Below are positions 41,516 to 51,117 of a stretch of 64,000 nucleotides of DNA, one piece after another. The stretch's first letter is position 1, and every line of letters begins with the position of its first letter. The notes beneath the pieces were generated by a model, which made no database searches, was not told the origin of the DNA, and saw only the letters and a program-made list of their open reading frames with translations. The stretch comes from Niallia endozanthoxylica (lineage in GTDB: Bacteria > Bacillota > Bacilli > Bacillales > Cytobacillaceae), in the NCBI RefSeq assembly GCF_008710145.1, contig NZ_VYKL01000015.1, positions 186,001-250,000 on the forward strand, in the 5' to 3' direction. Both the position numbers and the translations under genes were made by a program.

Positions 41516-41974
41516 TTATCCTTCTACTTTTAATTTTTCACGGTCAAGAATTTTATAAAGGTCTATAATAATTAAAAGTCGATTTAAAACTTTGACAACT
41601 CCTTTTACATATTCATCTTCCTCCACACCTACTAAGTTCGGAGATGGCTCTATGACATCTTCAGTTATATCGATTACATCATTTGCAGCATCAACTACCA
41701 AGCCTACTTCAATATCATCAAGCGCCACAATAATAATACGGGTTACATCCGTATATTCACATTCCTCGATTCCAAATCTCTTTCTAAGGTCTATAATAGG
41801 CGTAACTACACCTCGAAGATTAATAACACCCTTTACAAATGGTGCAGTACCTGGAATTCTAGTAATATGTTGAACTTTTTCAATCCCATGGACATAATGA
41901 ACGGAGATTCCATACTCTTTTCCATTTAACTGAAAAACAATTAGTTTAATATCTTTGGAGACTGTTTCGGACAT
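41516..41974 (-). CDS. cheW: chemotaxis coupling protein CheW
   Basis: Scaffold between receptors and CheA. 152 residues as an SH3-like double barrel: FQLNGKEYGISVHYV, RIPGTAPFVKGVINLRG and the DIEVGLVVDAANDVIDI segment. ATG at 41974 chosen, 6 nt after GAGGTG; the GTG three codons earlier is part of that site. Between cheA and cheC. Confidence 0.96.
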   Translation of the reverse strand: MSETVSKDIKLIVFQLNGKEYGISVHYVHGIEKVQHITRIPGTAPFVKGVINLRGVVTPIIDLRKRFGIEECEYTDVTRIIIVALDDIEVGLVVDAANDVIDITEDVIEPSPNLVGVEEDEYVKGVVKVLNRLLIIIDLYKILDREKLKVEG

Positions 41975-42032
41975 TGGATACACCTCTTTTTCGTCGCCTT
42001 CTTTTTCTTCTGCATTACCTTAAGCCAGCTAA

Positions 42033-44096
42033 CTATTTAAGCAAGGCGTTGCAATCAATAATCAACGCAACCTGACCATCTCCAAGTATCGTCGCACCTG
42101 GAATAGCAAAAACATTTGTTAGGTAATTTCCAAATGACTTTAACACTACTTCTTGTTGACCAATAAATGAATCTACAACAAGGCCAGCCATCTTTTCCCC
42201 TTTACGAATAATGACAATAGAGACGAATTCACTTTCTTCCTTTACAACAGGTACTTCAAATAAGTCCTTTAAGTATAATAATGGTACAATTTTCCCGCGG
42301 AAATCGATAACCTTTTGATTATGCGCATGCAAGATTTCATCCTTTTTAATAATTGCTGTTTCAATAATGGAAGAAAGAGGAACCGCGTACTTTTCCATTT
42401 GAATTTCAACCAGCATAACAGAAATAATAGATAAAGTAAGCGGTAATTGTATTGAAAAGATGGAACCTTTCCCCGGTACTGAATCAACGGAAACGTGTCC
42501 TCCAAGATTTTCAATCGTATTTTTCACTACATCTAATCCAACACCGCGTCCGGATATATCTGATATTTTTTCAGCAGTTGAAAAACCTGAAGCAAAAATT
42601 AATTCATATACTTGCTTATTTGACAATGTCGCCGCTACTTGCTCTGTAACAATGCCATTTTTCAAGGCAATCTGCAATACCTTATCACGATTAATCCCTG
42701 CACCATCATCTTCTATTTCGATAAAAACATGATTACCGCTATGATAAGCCTTTAACGTAACCGTTCCATCTACACTTTTTCCATTTGCCTTCCGTACTGC
42801 AGGAGTTTCAATTCCATGATCTATTGAATTTCGGATTAAATGGACAAGAGGATCTCCTATTTCATCGATAACCGTACGGTCTAACTCTGTTTCAGCACCA
42901 ATAATCTCTAAATTTATCTTCTTATCCAAATCACGTGCGAGCTGACGAACCATTCGTGGAAACCGGTTAAATACAGTTTCAATCGGCACCATACGCATAT
43001 TTAAGATAATATTTTGCAAATCACCGGTATTTCTCGAGATTCGGTCAACTGTTTCTTGCAATTCTTGATTTCTAAGTTCAGAAGCAATTTGTTCAAGTCT
43101 GCCTCTATCAATCACTAACTCTTCAAATAAATTTAATAAAATATCAAGCCGTTCAATATTCACCCTTATTGTTTTGCTGGCAGCTTTTCCGGCTGTCCCG
43201 GCTTTGTTTTGATCATGTTCAGGCTGTTTGGACTTACTTTTCTCATAAGTTTCCACTGCAGGCGCTGGCATTTCTTTTGTCTCATGTTTGTTCGTATCAT
43301 TCACCGTTACTTCTAATTTTGAACCAACTTTTGAAGGTGACACATTTGTTACCCTAACTGTTTCTACTTCAGAGACATTCTGCACTTTCTTTTCAATATC
43401 TATTGAATTTTCCTTGGAAATCAATGTAACAGTAAAGTCTTTATCAAATTGTTCTTCTTCGAGTTGGTCTACTGAAGGCAACGATTTAATAATCTCTCCC
43501 TGTTTCTCCAGAATCTCAAAAATCATATATACTCTTGCTGCTTTTAATAAACAATCGTCCCGTAATGCTACATATACTTCATATGTAGTAAATCCCTGTT
43601 CATGTGATTCTTCAATGAGCGTTCGCTCAAATTCATCATAATCAATATGCACTGCTGGTTTTAGTTCAGTTGCAATTGCTGCAGCTACCTCTTTTTCTGA
43701 CTTGAGTAATGCCTCGTTACCCTCTTCAATCATCTTTAATTTTCCAACGATACTTGAAACATCTCTTTTCCCATCACCGCCTTCAGCAATTGAATTAACC
43801 ATTGCTTCCAGATCATCAACAGCTTGAAATACAACATCTAATAATTCAGGTGACACCGAAATAGTATGATGCCTAATTGCATCTAAAACATTTTCCATTT
43901 GATGGGTCAGTTTGGCTAAATCATCATAACCCATTGTGGCCGACATTCCCTTTAATGTATGGGCAGACCGGAAAATTTCATTAATAATGCTCATATTATC
44001 TGGACTTTTCTCTAATTCAAGCAAATTATCATTACATGCCTGTAAATGTTCTTTACTTTCTTCAATAAAAACCTCTAAGTATTGATTCATATCCAC
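42033..44096 (-). CDS. cheA: chemotaxis histidine kinase CheA
   Basis: Receptor-controlled kinase that phosphorylates CheY. 687 residues from GTG 44096. GAGGGGTG is 8 nt upstream and the MDMNQYLEVFI start equals B. subtilis CheA; the frame opens 8 codons earlier. HPt domain with His46 (SAHTLKG), P2 CheY-binding region, a low-complexity linker (about 270-310), dimerisation helix, HATPase (LIRNSIDHGIE, DDGAGI, GRGVGLDVV, GKGSIF) and a CheW-like C-terminus. Confidence 0.97.
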   Translation of the reverse strand: MDMNQYLEVFIEESKEHLQACNDNLLELEKSPDNMSIINEIFRSAHTLKGMSATMGYDDLAKLTHQMENVLDAIRHHTISVSPELLDVVFQAVDDLEAMVNSIAEGGDGKRDVSSIVGKLKMIEEGNEALLKSEKEVAAAIATELKPAVHIDYDEFERTLIEESHEQGFTTYEVYVALRDDCLLKAARVYMIFEILEKQGEIIKSLPSVDQLEEEQFDKDFTVTLISKENSIDIEKKVQNVSEVETVRVTNVSPSKVGSKLEVTVNDTNKHETKEMPAPAVETYEKSKSKQPEHDQNKAGTAGKAASKTIRVNIERLDILLNLFEELVIDRGRLEQIASELRNQELQETVDRISRNTGDLQNIILNMRMVPIETVFNRFPRMVRQLARDLDKKINLEIIGAETELDRTVIDEIGDPLVHLIRNSIDHGIETPAVRKANGKSVDGTVTLKAYHSGNHVFIEIEDDGAGINRDKVLQIALKNGIVTEQVAATLSNKQVYELIFASGFSTAEKISDISGRGVGLDVVKNTIENLGGHVSVDSVPGKGSIFSIQLPLTLSIISVMLVEIQMEKYAVPLSSIIETAIIKKDEILHAHNQKVIDFRGKIVPLLYLKDLFEVPVVKEESEFVSIVIIRKGEKMAGLVVDSFIGQQEVVLKSFGNYLTNVFAIPGATILGDGQVALIIDCNALLK

Positions 44097-44116
44097 TTGG
44101 TTCACACCCCTCGGAA

Positions 44117-44803
44117 TCAAAGATATTTCAAAATCGTCTTGGCTATCTGTTCAACATTTACTATGTCATCAATAAGCTCAGTTGCAATTGCTGCTCTAGG
44201 CATCCCATAAACTGTACATGTTTCTTCTGATTCAGCAATCGCCTTAACCTGACCTGTTTTCTTTAATTCAATAAGCCCATTCGAACCGTCAGAGCCCATG
44301 CCTGTCATCACGACAACAATCTTACCATAGTCCTTTAAGTTAGAAGCTGATGCAAACATTAGGTCAACTGAAGGACAGTGTATATAGCTCGTGGTTAAAT
44401 AATCAAGCTGCACAAAAACTTTTTTTCCAGAGGCCTTTATTTTTAAATGGCAGCCCCCCGGAGCAATATAAGCGGTACCATTTTGCAGAACTTCTCCATC
44501 CTCTGCTTCCTTCACCGTAAGATTCGACAGTGAATTAAGACGGTTTGCTAAAGATTTAGTAAAGCCGGACGGCATGTGCTGGACAATAACAATCGGAGCA
44601 GCAATTTTTTTCGGCAGTCCGGAGAGAACCGTTTGAAGGGCTCTTGGACCGCCAGTTGAAGTACCTATTAAAATAATCTTATTCGTTGTATGATTCCAAT
44701 TTGTTTCTATAGCAGTATTGTTTAGTTCTATTTTACTATATCTTTTGTACATGTTAGTAGTCTTTTTTCCTTCAAAAGGCTTTATTATTTCTTGGTTCAC
44801 CAC
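44117..44803 (-). CDS. cheB: CheB methylesterase domain protein lacking the receiver domain
   Basis: Removes receptor methyl groups or deamidates receptors. The catalytic domain is complete: Ser49 in GTSTGG, His76 in VQHMPSG, Asp172 in GMGSDG. Only about 42 residues precede it, in place of the roughly 120-residue phosphoacceptor domain plus linker of B. subtilis CheB. flhG ends 6 nt upstream, so no room exists for a receiver domain even in another frame. GTG start at 44803 with AAAGG in the end of flhG; ATG at codon 18 is an alternative. Likely not controlled by CheA phosphorylation. Confidence 0.9.
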   Translation of the reverse strand: MVNQEIIKPFEGKKTTNMYKRYSKIELNNTAIETNWNHTTNKIILIGTSTGGPRALQTVLSGLPKKIAAPIVIVQHMPSGFTKSLANRLNSLSNLTVKEAEDGEVLQNGTAYIAPGGCHLKIKASGKKVFVQLDYLTTSYIHCPSVDLMFASASNLKDYGKIVVVMTGMGSDGSNGLIELKKTGQVKAIAESEETCTVYGMPRAAIATELIDDIVNVEQIAKTILKYL

Positions 44804-44808
44804 CTACA

Positions 44809-45675
44809 CTACCTTTCAAAAAGGAATTGTTTCAATCTGGCAACAAGATTCGGCTTTTTGAAATGAATTGGAAGTTCAAACTCTTGTTGACAATATTTTT
44901 CTACCATACTAAACAAAGCCATTGAAGCGGGTGCTTTTTCGTTTAACTGAATAAAAGGTGTTTGCTTTTTGACTGCCTGGGGAATAATCGGATCCTCAGG
45001 TATGACACCAAGCAAAATCGAGCCTTTTTCAAGGAAATGATTTAACACCTTAGAAATTCGGTGATACGTCTCTGCTCCTTCTCGTTCTGATTGAGCTCGA
45101 TTGACTATAATATAGAATGGGAGAGTTTTATTTGAGAGTGTGATAAATTTCATCGCCGCGTACGCATCTGTTATTGAGGTCGGCTCACACGTTGTAATAA
45201 CAATAATCTCATCTACTGCTAAAATAAAACGTAGAGAACTTTCACTCATACCAGCACCCATATCGAAAATAACATAGTCATAATCACTCATTAAACTGGA
45301 AAACTGATCAAAAAAGCTCTGTAATGATTCCTCTGTTATTTTAGTGAATTGGGATAGACCTGTCCCTCCAGAAATATAGTGAATACCACCTGGTATCTCT
45401 GTAATCATGCTTTTAAGCAGAACATTACTTGTAAAGAAATCAGCAATGGAATGCATGGAGGAAGCTCCCATAAGGATATCAATATTTCCCATACCGATAT
45501 CCATATCAAATAAAAGGACTTTATGTCCCTTTTTTTGCAACATAATGGCAAAGTTCAATGAAACATTGGATTTTCCTACTCCGCCTTTTCCACTAATTAC
45601 AGCAATGGTTTTTGTAGCCCTACCTGATTGTTGTTTTCGTAATTTTTCACGTAATCTTTCTGCTTGATCTTCCAT
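44809..45675 (-). CDS. flhG: flagellum number/placement ATPase FlhG (YlxH)
   Basis: MinD/ParA-type ATPase that works with FlhF to set flagellar number and position and stimulates the FlhF GTPase. 288 residues. The N-terminal DQAERLREKLRKQ motif corresponds to the activator helix. Deviant Walker A GKGGVGKSN near 32-40, then DMDIGMGNID, and a C-terminal basic/hydrophobic membrane-targeting helix. ATG at 45675, preceded by TTGGAG, one base after the flhF stop. Confidence 0.95.
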   Translation of the reverse strand: MEDQAERLREKLRKQQSGRATKTIAVISGKGGVGKSNVSLNFAIMLQKKGHKVLLFDMDIGMGNIDILMGASSMHSIADFFTSNVLLKSMITEIPGGIHYISGGTGLSQFTKITEESLQSFFDQFSSLMSDYDYVIFDMGAGMSESSLRFILAVDEIIVITTCEPTSITDAYAAMKFITLSNKTLPFYIIVNRAQSEREGAETYHRISKVLNHFLEKGSILLGVIPEDPIIPQAVKKQTPFIQLNEKAPASMALFSMVEKYCQQEFELPIHFKKPNLVARLKQFLFER

Positions 45676-45676
45676 G

Positions 45677-46831
45677 TTAATCGACTCCAATTATGCGACT
45701 TACTACATTCTCAGGAGTAGCTGCAATAAAATCATCTGGTACATTCTGACCATTTGTTATATATGCTGCTGCCTTTTGCTTTTTATAAATCATATTATAT
45801 AGCGAGCCAAAAGTTGATGTTTCATCAGCTTTTGAAAATATCATCTTATCAATGGATATAAGTGAAAATTGTTGATAGATTTCCTCCATATCCATTTGCT
45901 TCGATGTTAAAGAAAGAACTAGAAAGGTTTCAATATCTTTTTGAAAATCAATAATATGATTCAAATCTTCCACGTATTTACGATTTCGAAAATTCCTTCC
46001 CGCCGTATCAATAAAAACTAAATCATAATTAGTAAAAGCTTGAGTTGCCTTTTGAAAATCATCCAAATTATAACAAACCTCAATAGGCGCATTTAGAATA
46101 TTTGCATATGTTTTTAATTGATCAATTGCAGCAATGCGATATGTATCAGTTGTAATAAAGGCAACCTTTTTTTTATATTTTAAGATACAGTTTGCTGCAA
46201 TTTTTGCTAATGTTGTTGTTTTTCCGACACCGGTTGGTCCGACCACAAGGATAAATTTCTTCTTAAATGAAATATCTCCAAAGGACAGATGACTTATTTG
46301 ATTAATTAAATAAGTTTTTGCCCATTTCAATACCTCGGCACCAGTCATTTTCCCTCCGTTACTATACCATTCCTCAATAGCTGCTTTTAATAGAGAATTC
46401 ATCAACTCCTGATCAATTCCCTGATTCGTCAACCGATTTTTCAAGTCTTGAATAGGAGTTGGTAAAGGGATGCCTTCGCTGCTTTCCATTTTTACATTTT
46501 TAAGCAGTGCTTTAAGTTCCGTTAATTCATTTTGTAGGTCTTTTGAAATCAACACATGATTATTATCGACACTTTTCAGGATTTGTGAATTCTTCGAAGG
46601 CCCTTCTGTTTCGACGGACTTTTGTTTTTCCTTAATCACAGGTTTAATCGGATCTTTCATTTTGTCATCAAGAGCAGCAATTACCTCAATACTTCGCTTT
46701 TTAAAAAGACCAAAAAAACCTCGAGTTTGAATCACTTTTGAATTCAGAATAATAGCTTCATGGCCAAGTTCGCTGCGAACTAGCTTCATGGCTTCAGGCA
46801 TTGTAGCAGCTCGATATTTTTTTACCTTCAA
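45677..46831 (-). CDS. flhF: SRP-type GTPase FlhF
   Basis: Third SRP-family GTPase, controlling flagellar placement. 384 residues: B domain with MKVKKYRAATMPEAM start, a charged middle, then NG domain with GPTGVGKTTTLAKI, DTYRIAAIDQL and DTAGRNFRN. The start is TTG at 46831, overlapping the flhA stop (TTGA), with GGTGGTG 8 nt upstream. Confidence 0.95.
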   Translation of the reverse strand: MKVKKYRAATMPEAMKLVRSELGHEAIILNSKVIQTRGFFGLFKKRSIEVIAALDDKMKDPIKPVIKEKQKSVETEGPSKNSQILKSVDNNHVLISKDLQNELTELKALLKNVKMESSEGIPLPTPIQDLKNRLTNQGIDQELMNSLLKAAIEEWYSNGGKMTGAEVLKWAKTYLINQISHLSFGDISFKKKFILVVGPTGVGKTTTLAKIAANCILKYKKKVAFITTDTYRIAAIDQLKTYANILNAPIEVCYNLDDFQKATQAFTNYDLVFIDTAGRNFRNRKYVEDLNHIIDFQKDIETFLVLSLTSKQMDMEEIYQQFSLISIDKMIFSKADETSTFGSLYNMIYKKQKAAAYITNGQNVPDDFIAATPENVVSRIIGVD

Positions 46832-48864
46832 TCTATATTCACCACCCCAACACTTTGAACTTCAACATTTGCTTCTAATTCATTGTATGACAGAATCGGA
46901 ATTTGCGGAAAATAACGTTCCGTTAATTGACGTACATACATTCTGACAGCGGGTGAACATAGAACGATTGGTGTTTGCTCCATTAACGAAAGATGCTCTA
47001 CCTGTGCTGCTATCGCCTCTAATATATGTTGTGAAACAGCCGGATCGATGGCTAAGTAATTTCCATGTTCTGTTTGTTGTATGCCATCAGCTATTATTTT
47101 TTCGACTTTACCAGACAATGTAACAACTTTTAATGAATCATTTCCTTGTAAAAATTGATTTGTTATTTGGCGAGCAAGAGACTGTCTAACATATTCCGTT
47201 AGAAGTTCTGTATCAGAAATCATTTTCCCATAATCAGCCAGTGTTTCAAAAATAATCGGTAAGTTTCTAATAGAAATATTTTCTTTTAATAGTTTAGCCA
47301 AAACCTTTTGAACTTCTCCAATGGAAAGTGGGTTTGGTGTGACTTCTTCGACAAGAATCGGATAATTTTCTTTCAAATGGTCAATTAGTTGTTTTGTTTC
47401 TTGTCTTCCTAATAAATCGTAACCATTCGTTTTAATTACCTCTGTGATATGTGTTGATACAACTGAAGGAGGATCGACTACTGTATATCCTAGTATTTCA
47501 GCTTCTTCTTTCATATCTTCAGTTATCCATTTTGCAGGCAGCCCAAAAGAGGGTTCAATTGTATCAATTCCAACAATTGAATCATCATCTGTACCCGGAC
47601 TCATGGCTAAATAATGATCTAATAACAACTCGCCATGCGCCATTTCAATTCCTTTTATTTTTAATCGATATTCATTTGGCTGTAATTGAATATTATCTCT
47701 TATTCGTACAACAGGTATAACGATACCAAGTTCAATAGCAAGCTGTCTTCGAATCATAACAATTCGGTCAAGGAGGTCTCCCCCTTGATTTGTATCCACA
47801 AGCGGGATTAAACCATAGCCAAATTCAAATTCAATAGGGTCCATGCTTAACAAGCTTACGACACTTTCAGGACTTTTCATTTCATCTGCTTCAGCGTCTT
47901 CTTCCACTTCCGGCAGGAGGTCCTTCTCTTGGTCAGGGATATTAGTAAACCTGTAGCCTGCAAAAATCAGAAGTCCGGCAATTGGAATAGTCAGAACATC
48001 ATTGATAGGAGTAAATAAACCTAAACAAAGAATAGTCCCCCCAGTCACATATAACATCTTAGGAAAATTAAGCAATTGGGATACAATATCAGCTCCTAAG
48101 TTACCATCAGATGTAGCTCTTGTTACAACAATCCCAGTTGCTGTAGAGATTAATAAGGCAGGTACCTGACTGACAATACCGTCACCTATCGTTAATAATG
48201 AAAAATGACTTGCTGCATCAGCAATACCCATCCCCTGCTGCATGACACCAATAATAATTCCAAAAATCAAGTTAATTAATACGATGATAATGCCTGCAAT
48301 GGCATCCCCTTTCACAAATTTACTGGCACCATCCATGGCTCCATAAAAATCTGCTTCTCTGCTGACTTTTTCACGCCTTTCCCTTGCCTGCTGCTCAGAA
48401 ATCATGCCTGCATTTAAATCAGCATCAATACTCATTTGTTTTCCTGGCAATGCATCGAGAGTAAATCTTGCTGCCACTTCAGACACACGTTCAGAACCCT
48501 TAGTAATAACAATGAAATTTATAATAACCAAAATAAGGAAGACGACCATGCCAACAATTAAATTCCCACCGACAACAAAGGATCCAAATGTTTCTACTAC
48601 TCCGCCTGCATCACCATGAGTAAGAATAGCACGGGTTGTCGAGATATTCAGCCCTAAGCGAAACAATGTCAAGAGCAGCAAAAGGGATGGGAAAACGGAA
48701 AACTGAAGGGGTTCTGTCATGTTCATAGATGTTAACAGAACTAACAACGCAATCGAAATATTTACTATAAGTAAAATACTTAATAACCATGTCGGAAGAG
48801 GGATAATTAGCATCGCAACAATCATGATGACGCTTATTATGACAATTAAATCTCTTGCTTTCAT
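46828..48864 (-). CDS. flhA: flagellar export gate protein FlhA
   Basis: Large component of the type III flagellar export gate. 678 residues: eight hydrophobic spans in the first ~325, the FHIPEP family signature region with NFIVITKGSERVSEVAARFTLD, and a cytoplasmic domain that docks export chaperones. ATG at 48864 chosen with GGGAGGG 5 nt upstream; the frame opens nine codons earlier. Follows flhB across a 100-nt gap holding an inverted repeat. Confidence 0.97.
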   Translation of the reverse strand: MKARDLIVIISVIMIVAMLIIPLPTWLLSILLIVNISIALLVLLTSMNMTEPLQFSVFPSLLLLLTLFRLGLNISTTRAILTHGDAGGVVETFGSFVVGGNLIVGMVVFLILVIINFIVITKGSERVSEVAARFTLDALPGKQMSIDADLNAGMISEQQARERREKVSREADFYGAMDGASKFVKGDAIAGIIIVLINLIFGIIIGVMQQGMGIADAASHFSLLTIGDGIVSQVPALLISTATGIVVTRATSDGNLGADIVSQLLNFPKMLYVTGGTILCLGLFTPINDVLTIPIAGLLIFAGYRFTNIPDQEKDLLPEVEEDAEADEMKSPESVVSLLSMDPIEFEFGYGLIPLVDTNQGGDLLDRIVMIRRQLAIELGIVIPVVRIRDNIQLQPNEYRLKIKGIEMAHGELLLDHYLAMSPGTDDDSIVGIDTIEPSFGLPAKWITEDMKEEAEILGYTVVDPPSVVSTHITEVIKTNGYDLLGRQETKQLIDHLKENYPILVEEVTPNPLSIGEVQKVLAKLLKENISIRNLPIIFETLADYGKMISDTELLTEYVRQSLARQITNQFLQGNDSLKVVTLSGKVEKIIADGIQQTEHGNYLAIDPAVSQHILEAIAAQVEHLSLMEQTPIVLCSPAVRMYVRQLTERYFPQIPILSYNELEANVEVQSVGVVNID

Positions 48865-48893
48865 GTTATGCCCTCCCAATAAATAAAGCACAA

Positions 48894-48947
48894 GGCCCTG
48901 ATTTTTTTTAGCTGTTCACTAGCTATTTTTTTGCCAAGTTCAGGGCC
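48894..48947 (-). repeat. inverted repeat in the flhB-flhA gap
   Basis: GGCCCTGA/TCAGGGCC arms (48894-48901 with 48940-48947), 8 bp, enclosing a smaller TAGCT/AGCTA stem flanked by A- and T-runs. Most other junctions in this operon are a few bases long, so this structured 100-nt gap stands out. Confidence 0.6.
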
Positions 48948-48964
48948 GACCTGCCTCTCATAAA

Positions 48965-50050
48965 CTACTTGACCATATTTTTCGTTCGGTAAACATATGC
49001 TAATATCTCAGCAACTGCTTTAAAAAATTCTTCGGGAATCACATCCCCGATATCAGTTTGACTATATAAAGCCCTTGCCAACGGTCGATTTTCAATCATG
49101 ATGACATCATTTTCCTTAGCCACTAATTTAATTTTCTGAGCCACAAAATCGACTCCTTTCGCTACCACAAACGGGGCATCAAATTTCGTTTCATCGTATC
49201 TTAAAGCAATAGCAAAATGAGTTGGATTTGTAATGATGACATCTGCATTCGGGACTTCCTGCATCATTCGGCTCATTGCCATTTCTCGCTGCTTTTGCTT
49301 AATTTTTGATTTAATTAACGGATCCCCTTCAGAATTTTTATATTCATCTTTAATATCTTGTTTTGACATTCGGATATTTTTTTCAAAATCATATTTTTGG
49401 TAAAGGTAATCTAGCAGTGCTAAGAACAATAAGGCTCCACCAGCATATAAACCCATTTGTACAGTTAGATTGGCTAAGAAAGCAAGTGCAGCTCCAATTG
49501 ATTTTTGCGATAATGTCAAAATTTCATACAAACTGTTCCAGATAATTAGAAAAGTAATTATGCCGACAATACAAATCTTTAATATCGATTTTAAAAATTC
49601 AACAACCGAGCGAATGGAAAAAATCCGCTTAAATCCCTTAATCGGATCAATTTTTTCTAGTTTTACCTGCAGGGTTTCTGTTGAAAAAAGAAAACCTACC
49701 TGTAAATAATTTGCAGCCACACCAGCTAACAGAGCCACAAGCATGATGGGACCGACAAACAATACTAGCTCCTTTAAGAGCTCTATTAAAATCATATATA
49801 CACTCTCTTCAGTTACATCCATAAGCATATAGTTTTGAAATGAATGTTTAAGAATGGATACTAGTTTTTGTAATAAATATGTACCTGCAAATAACAAAAA
49901 CATAAATACAGCAAGTAAACCAATTGCCGTATTCACATCCTGACTTTTCGCAACCTGGCCCTTTTTTCTTGCATCACTTCTCTTTTTGGGAGTCGCTTTT
50001 TCTGTTTTTTCACCGGCAAAATATTGCAAATCTAAGGCTACTAATTTCAA
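48965..50050 (-). CDS. flhB: flagellar export switch protein FlhB
   Basis: Export gate protein that changes substrate specificity from hook to filament by self-cleavage. 361 residues: GEKTEKATPKKRSDARKKGQ basic start, four spans, and cytoplasmic domain with the cleavage motif NPTH near residue 270. TTG start at 50050, 8 nt after GGGGGTC, giving MKLVALDLQYFAGE. It follows fliR by 3 nt. Confidence 0.96.
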   Translation of the reverse strand: MKLVALDLQYFAGEKTEKATPKKRSDARKKGQVAKSQDVNTAIGLLAVFMFLLFAGTYLLQKLVSILKHSFQNYMLMDVTEESVYMILIELLKELVLFVGPIMLVALLAGVAANYLQVGFLFSTETLQVKLEKIDPIKGFKRIFSIRSVVEFLKSILKICIVGIITFLIIWNSLYEILTLSQKSIGAALAFLANLTVQMGLYAGGALLFLALLDYLYQKYDFEKNIRMSKQDIKDEYKNSEGDPLIKSKIKQKQREMAMSRMMQEVPNADVIITNPTHFAIALRYDETKFDAPFVVAKGVDFVAQKIKLVAKENDVIMIENRPLARALYSQTDIGDVIPEEFFKAVAEILAYVYRTKNMVK

Positions 50051-50053
50051 TGT

Positions 50054-50830
50054 TTAAAGACCCCCAAGAAGATTCATAATTCCTCTCATCGTTGTCAGCA
50101 TTAATTTAAATAAATTTGAAACAGAAATCATCATTGTACCCATAACTATCATTAGTATTAAGAAACTCACACCAATTTTCAACGGAACACCAACTACAAA
50201 AATGTTTAACTGTGGAAAAGTTCTAGCTGTAATTCCAAGTGCGACATCAACTAGGAACAAACTGCCCACAACGGGAAGTGACATTTGCAATGCAATCATA
50301 AACATCGTACTAAATGACTTCAGTATATATTGCAGCAAATGTTCAGAACCAAGCGGCAGCCAAGCCTGTTCAAGAGGGATAAATTGATAACTATAATAGA
50401 TACCATCTATCATTAAATGATGTCCGTTAACCATTAGCAGGAAAAATAAACTTATGATATTCAAATATTGCCCCATTAACGGACTTTGGGCACCGGTTTG
50501 CGGATCCATCACGTTCACCATACCAAATCCCATTTGAAAATCAATAAATCCACCTGCTATCTGGATAGCCGACATAACCAAATAGGCCATAAAACCAAGC
50601 AAAATCCCAATCAATGCTTCCTTTAAAATCAATAAGTAATAAACTCCATCCATTTCCAAAGCAGGCGCCTTTATATTAAAAAACATAATTAAGGCTAAAA
50701 AAAATCCAAAACCGACTTTAAAAGTAGTTGAGACTGTCCGATAAGAAAAAAGAGGCATCATTAAGAAAAAGGATGTTACCCTTACAAAGACGAGCAAAAA
50801 GGCAGGGAATGTTTCAAAAAGATTCACCAT
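50054..50830 (-). CDS. fliR: flagellar export gate protein FliR
   Basis: Core subunit of the FliPQR export channel. 258 residues with about six hydrophobic spans; QMGFGMVNVMDPQTGAQSP is the family-specific loop near 100-117. ATG at 50830, 4 nt after the fliQ stop. Confidence 0.95.
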   Translation of the reverse strand: MVNLFETFPAFLLVFVRVTSFFLMMPLFSYRTVSTTFKVGFGFFLALIMFFNIKAPALEMDGVYYLLILKEALIGILLGFMAYLVMSAIQIAGGFIDFQMGFGMVNVMDPQTGAQSPLMGQYLNIISLFFLLMVNGHHLMIDGIYYSYQFIPLEQAWLPLGSEHLLQYILKSFSTMFMIALQMSLPVVGSLFLVDVALGITARTFPQLNIFVVGVPLKIGVSFLILMIVMGTMMISVSNLFKLMLTTMRGIMNLLGGL

Positions 50831-50834
50831 AGAT

Positions 50835-51104
50835 TCAGCCTATAAACCGAACTAAATTTGAGAAAATATTGTTTGTATATGAGAGCATATGACTAAGCAT
50901 CCATGGACCAAAAAATACAATTCCAAGTAAAACCGCAACAATTTTCGGTACGAACGCTAAAGTTTGCTCTTGAATTTGCGTTGTTGCCTGAAATATACTA
51001 ACGACCAAACCGACGACAAGTGCCAGCGCTAAAAGCGGACCGCTTATCAGCAGAACAACCCATATTCCTTCTTCCGCTATGGCTATGACTGTTTCAGGAG
51101 TCAT
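50835..51104 (-). CDS. fliQ: flagellar export gate protein FliQ
   Basis: Small two-span subunit of the FliPQR channel. 89 residues from ATG 51104, identical in length to B. subtilis FliQ. The start is set by AGGTG 6 nt upstream; the GTG three codons earlier overlaps it. The IFQATTQIQEQTLAFVPKI loop between the spans is characteristic. Confidence 0.96.
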   Translation of the reverse strand: MTPETVIAIAEEGIWVVLLISGPLLALALVVGLVVSIFQATTQIQEQTLAFVPKIVAVLLGIVFFGPWMLSHMLSYTNNIFSNLVRFIG

Positions 51105-51117
51105 TCTTATCACCTAC

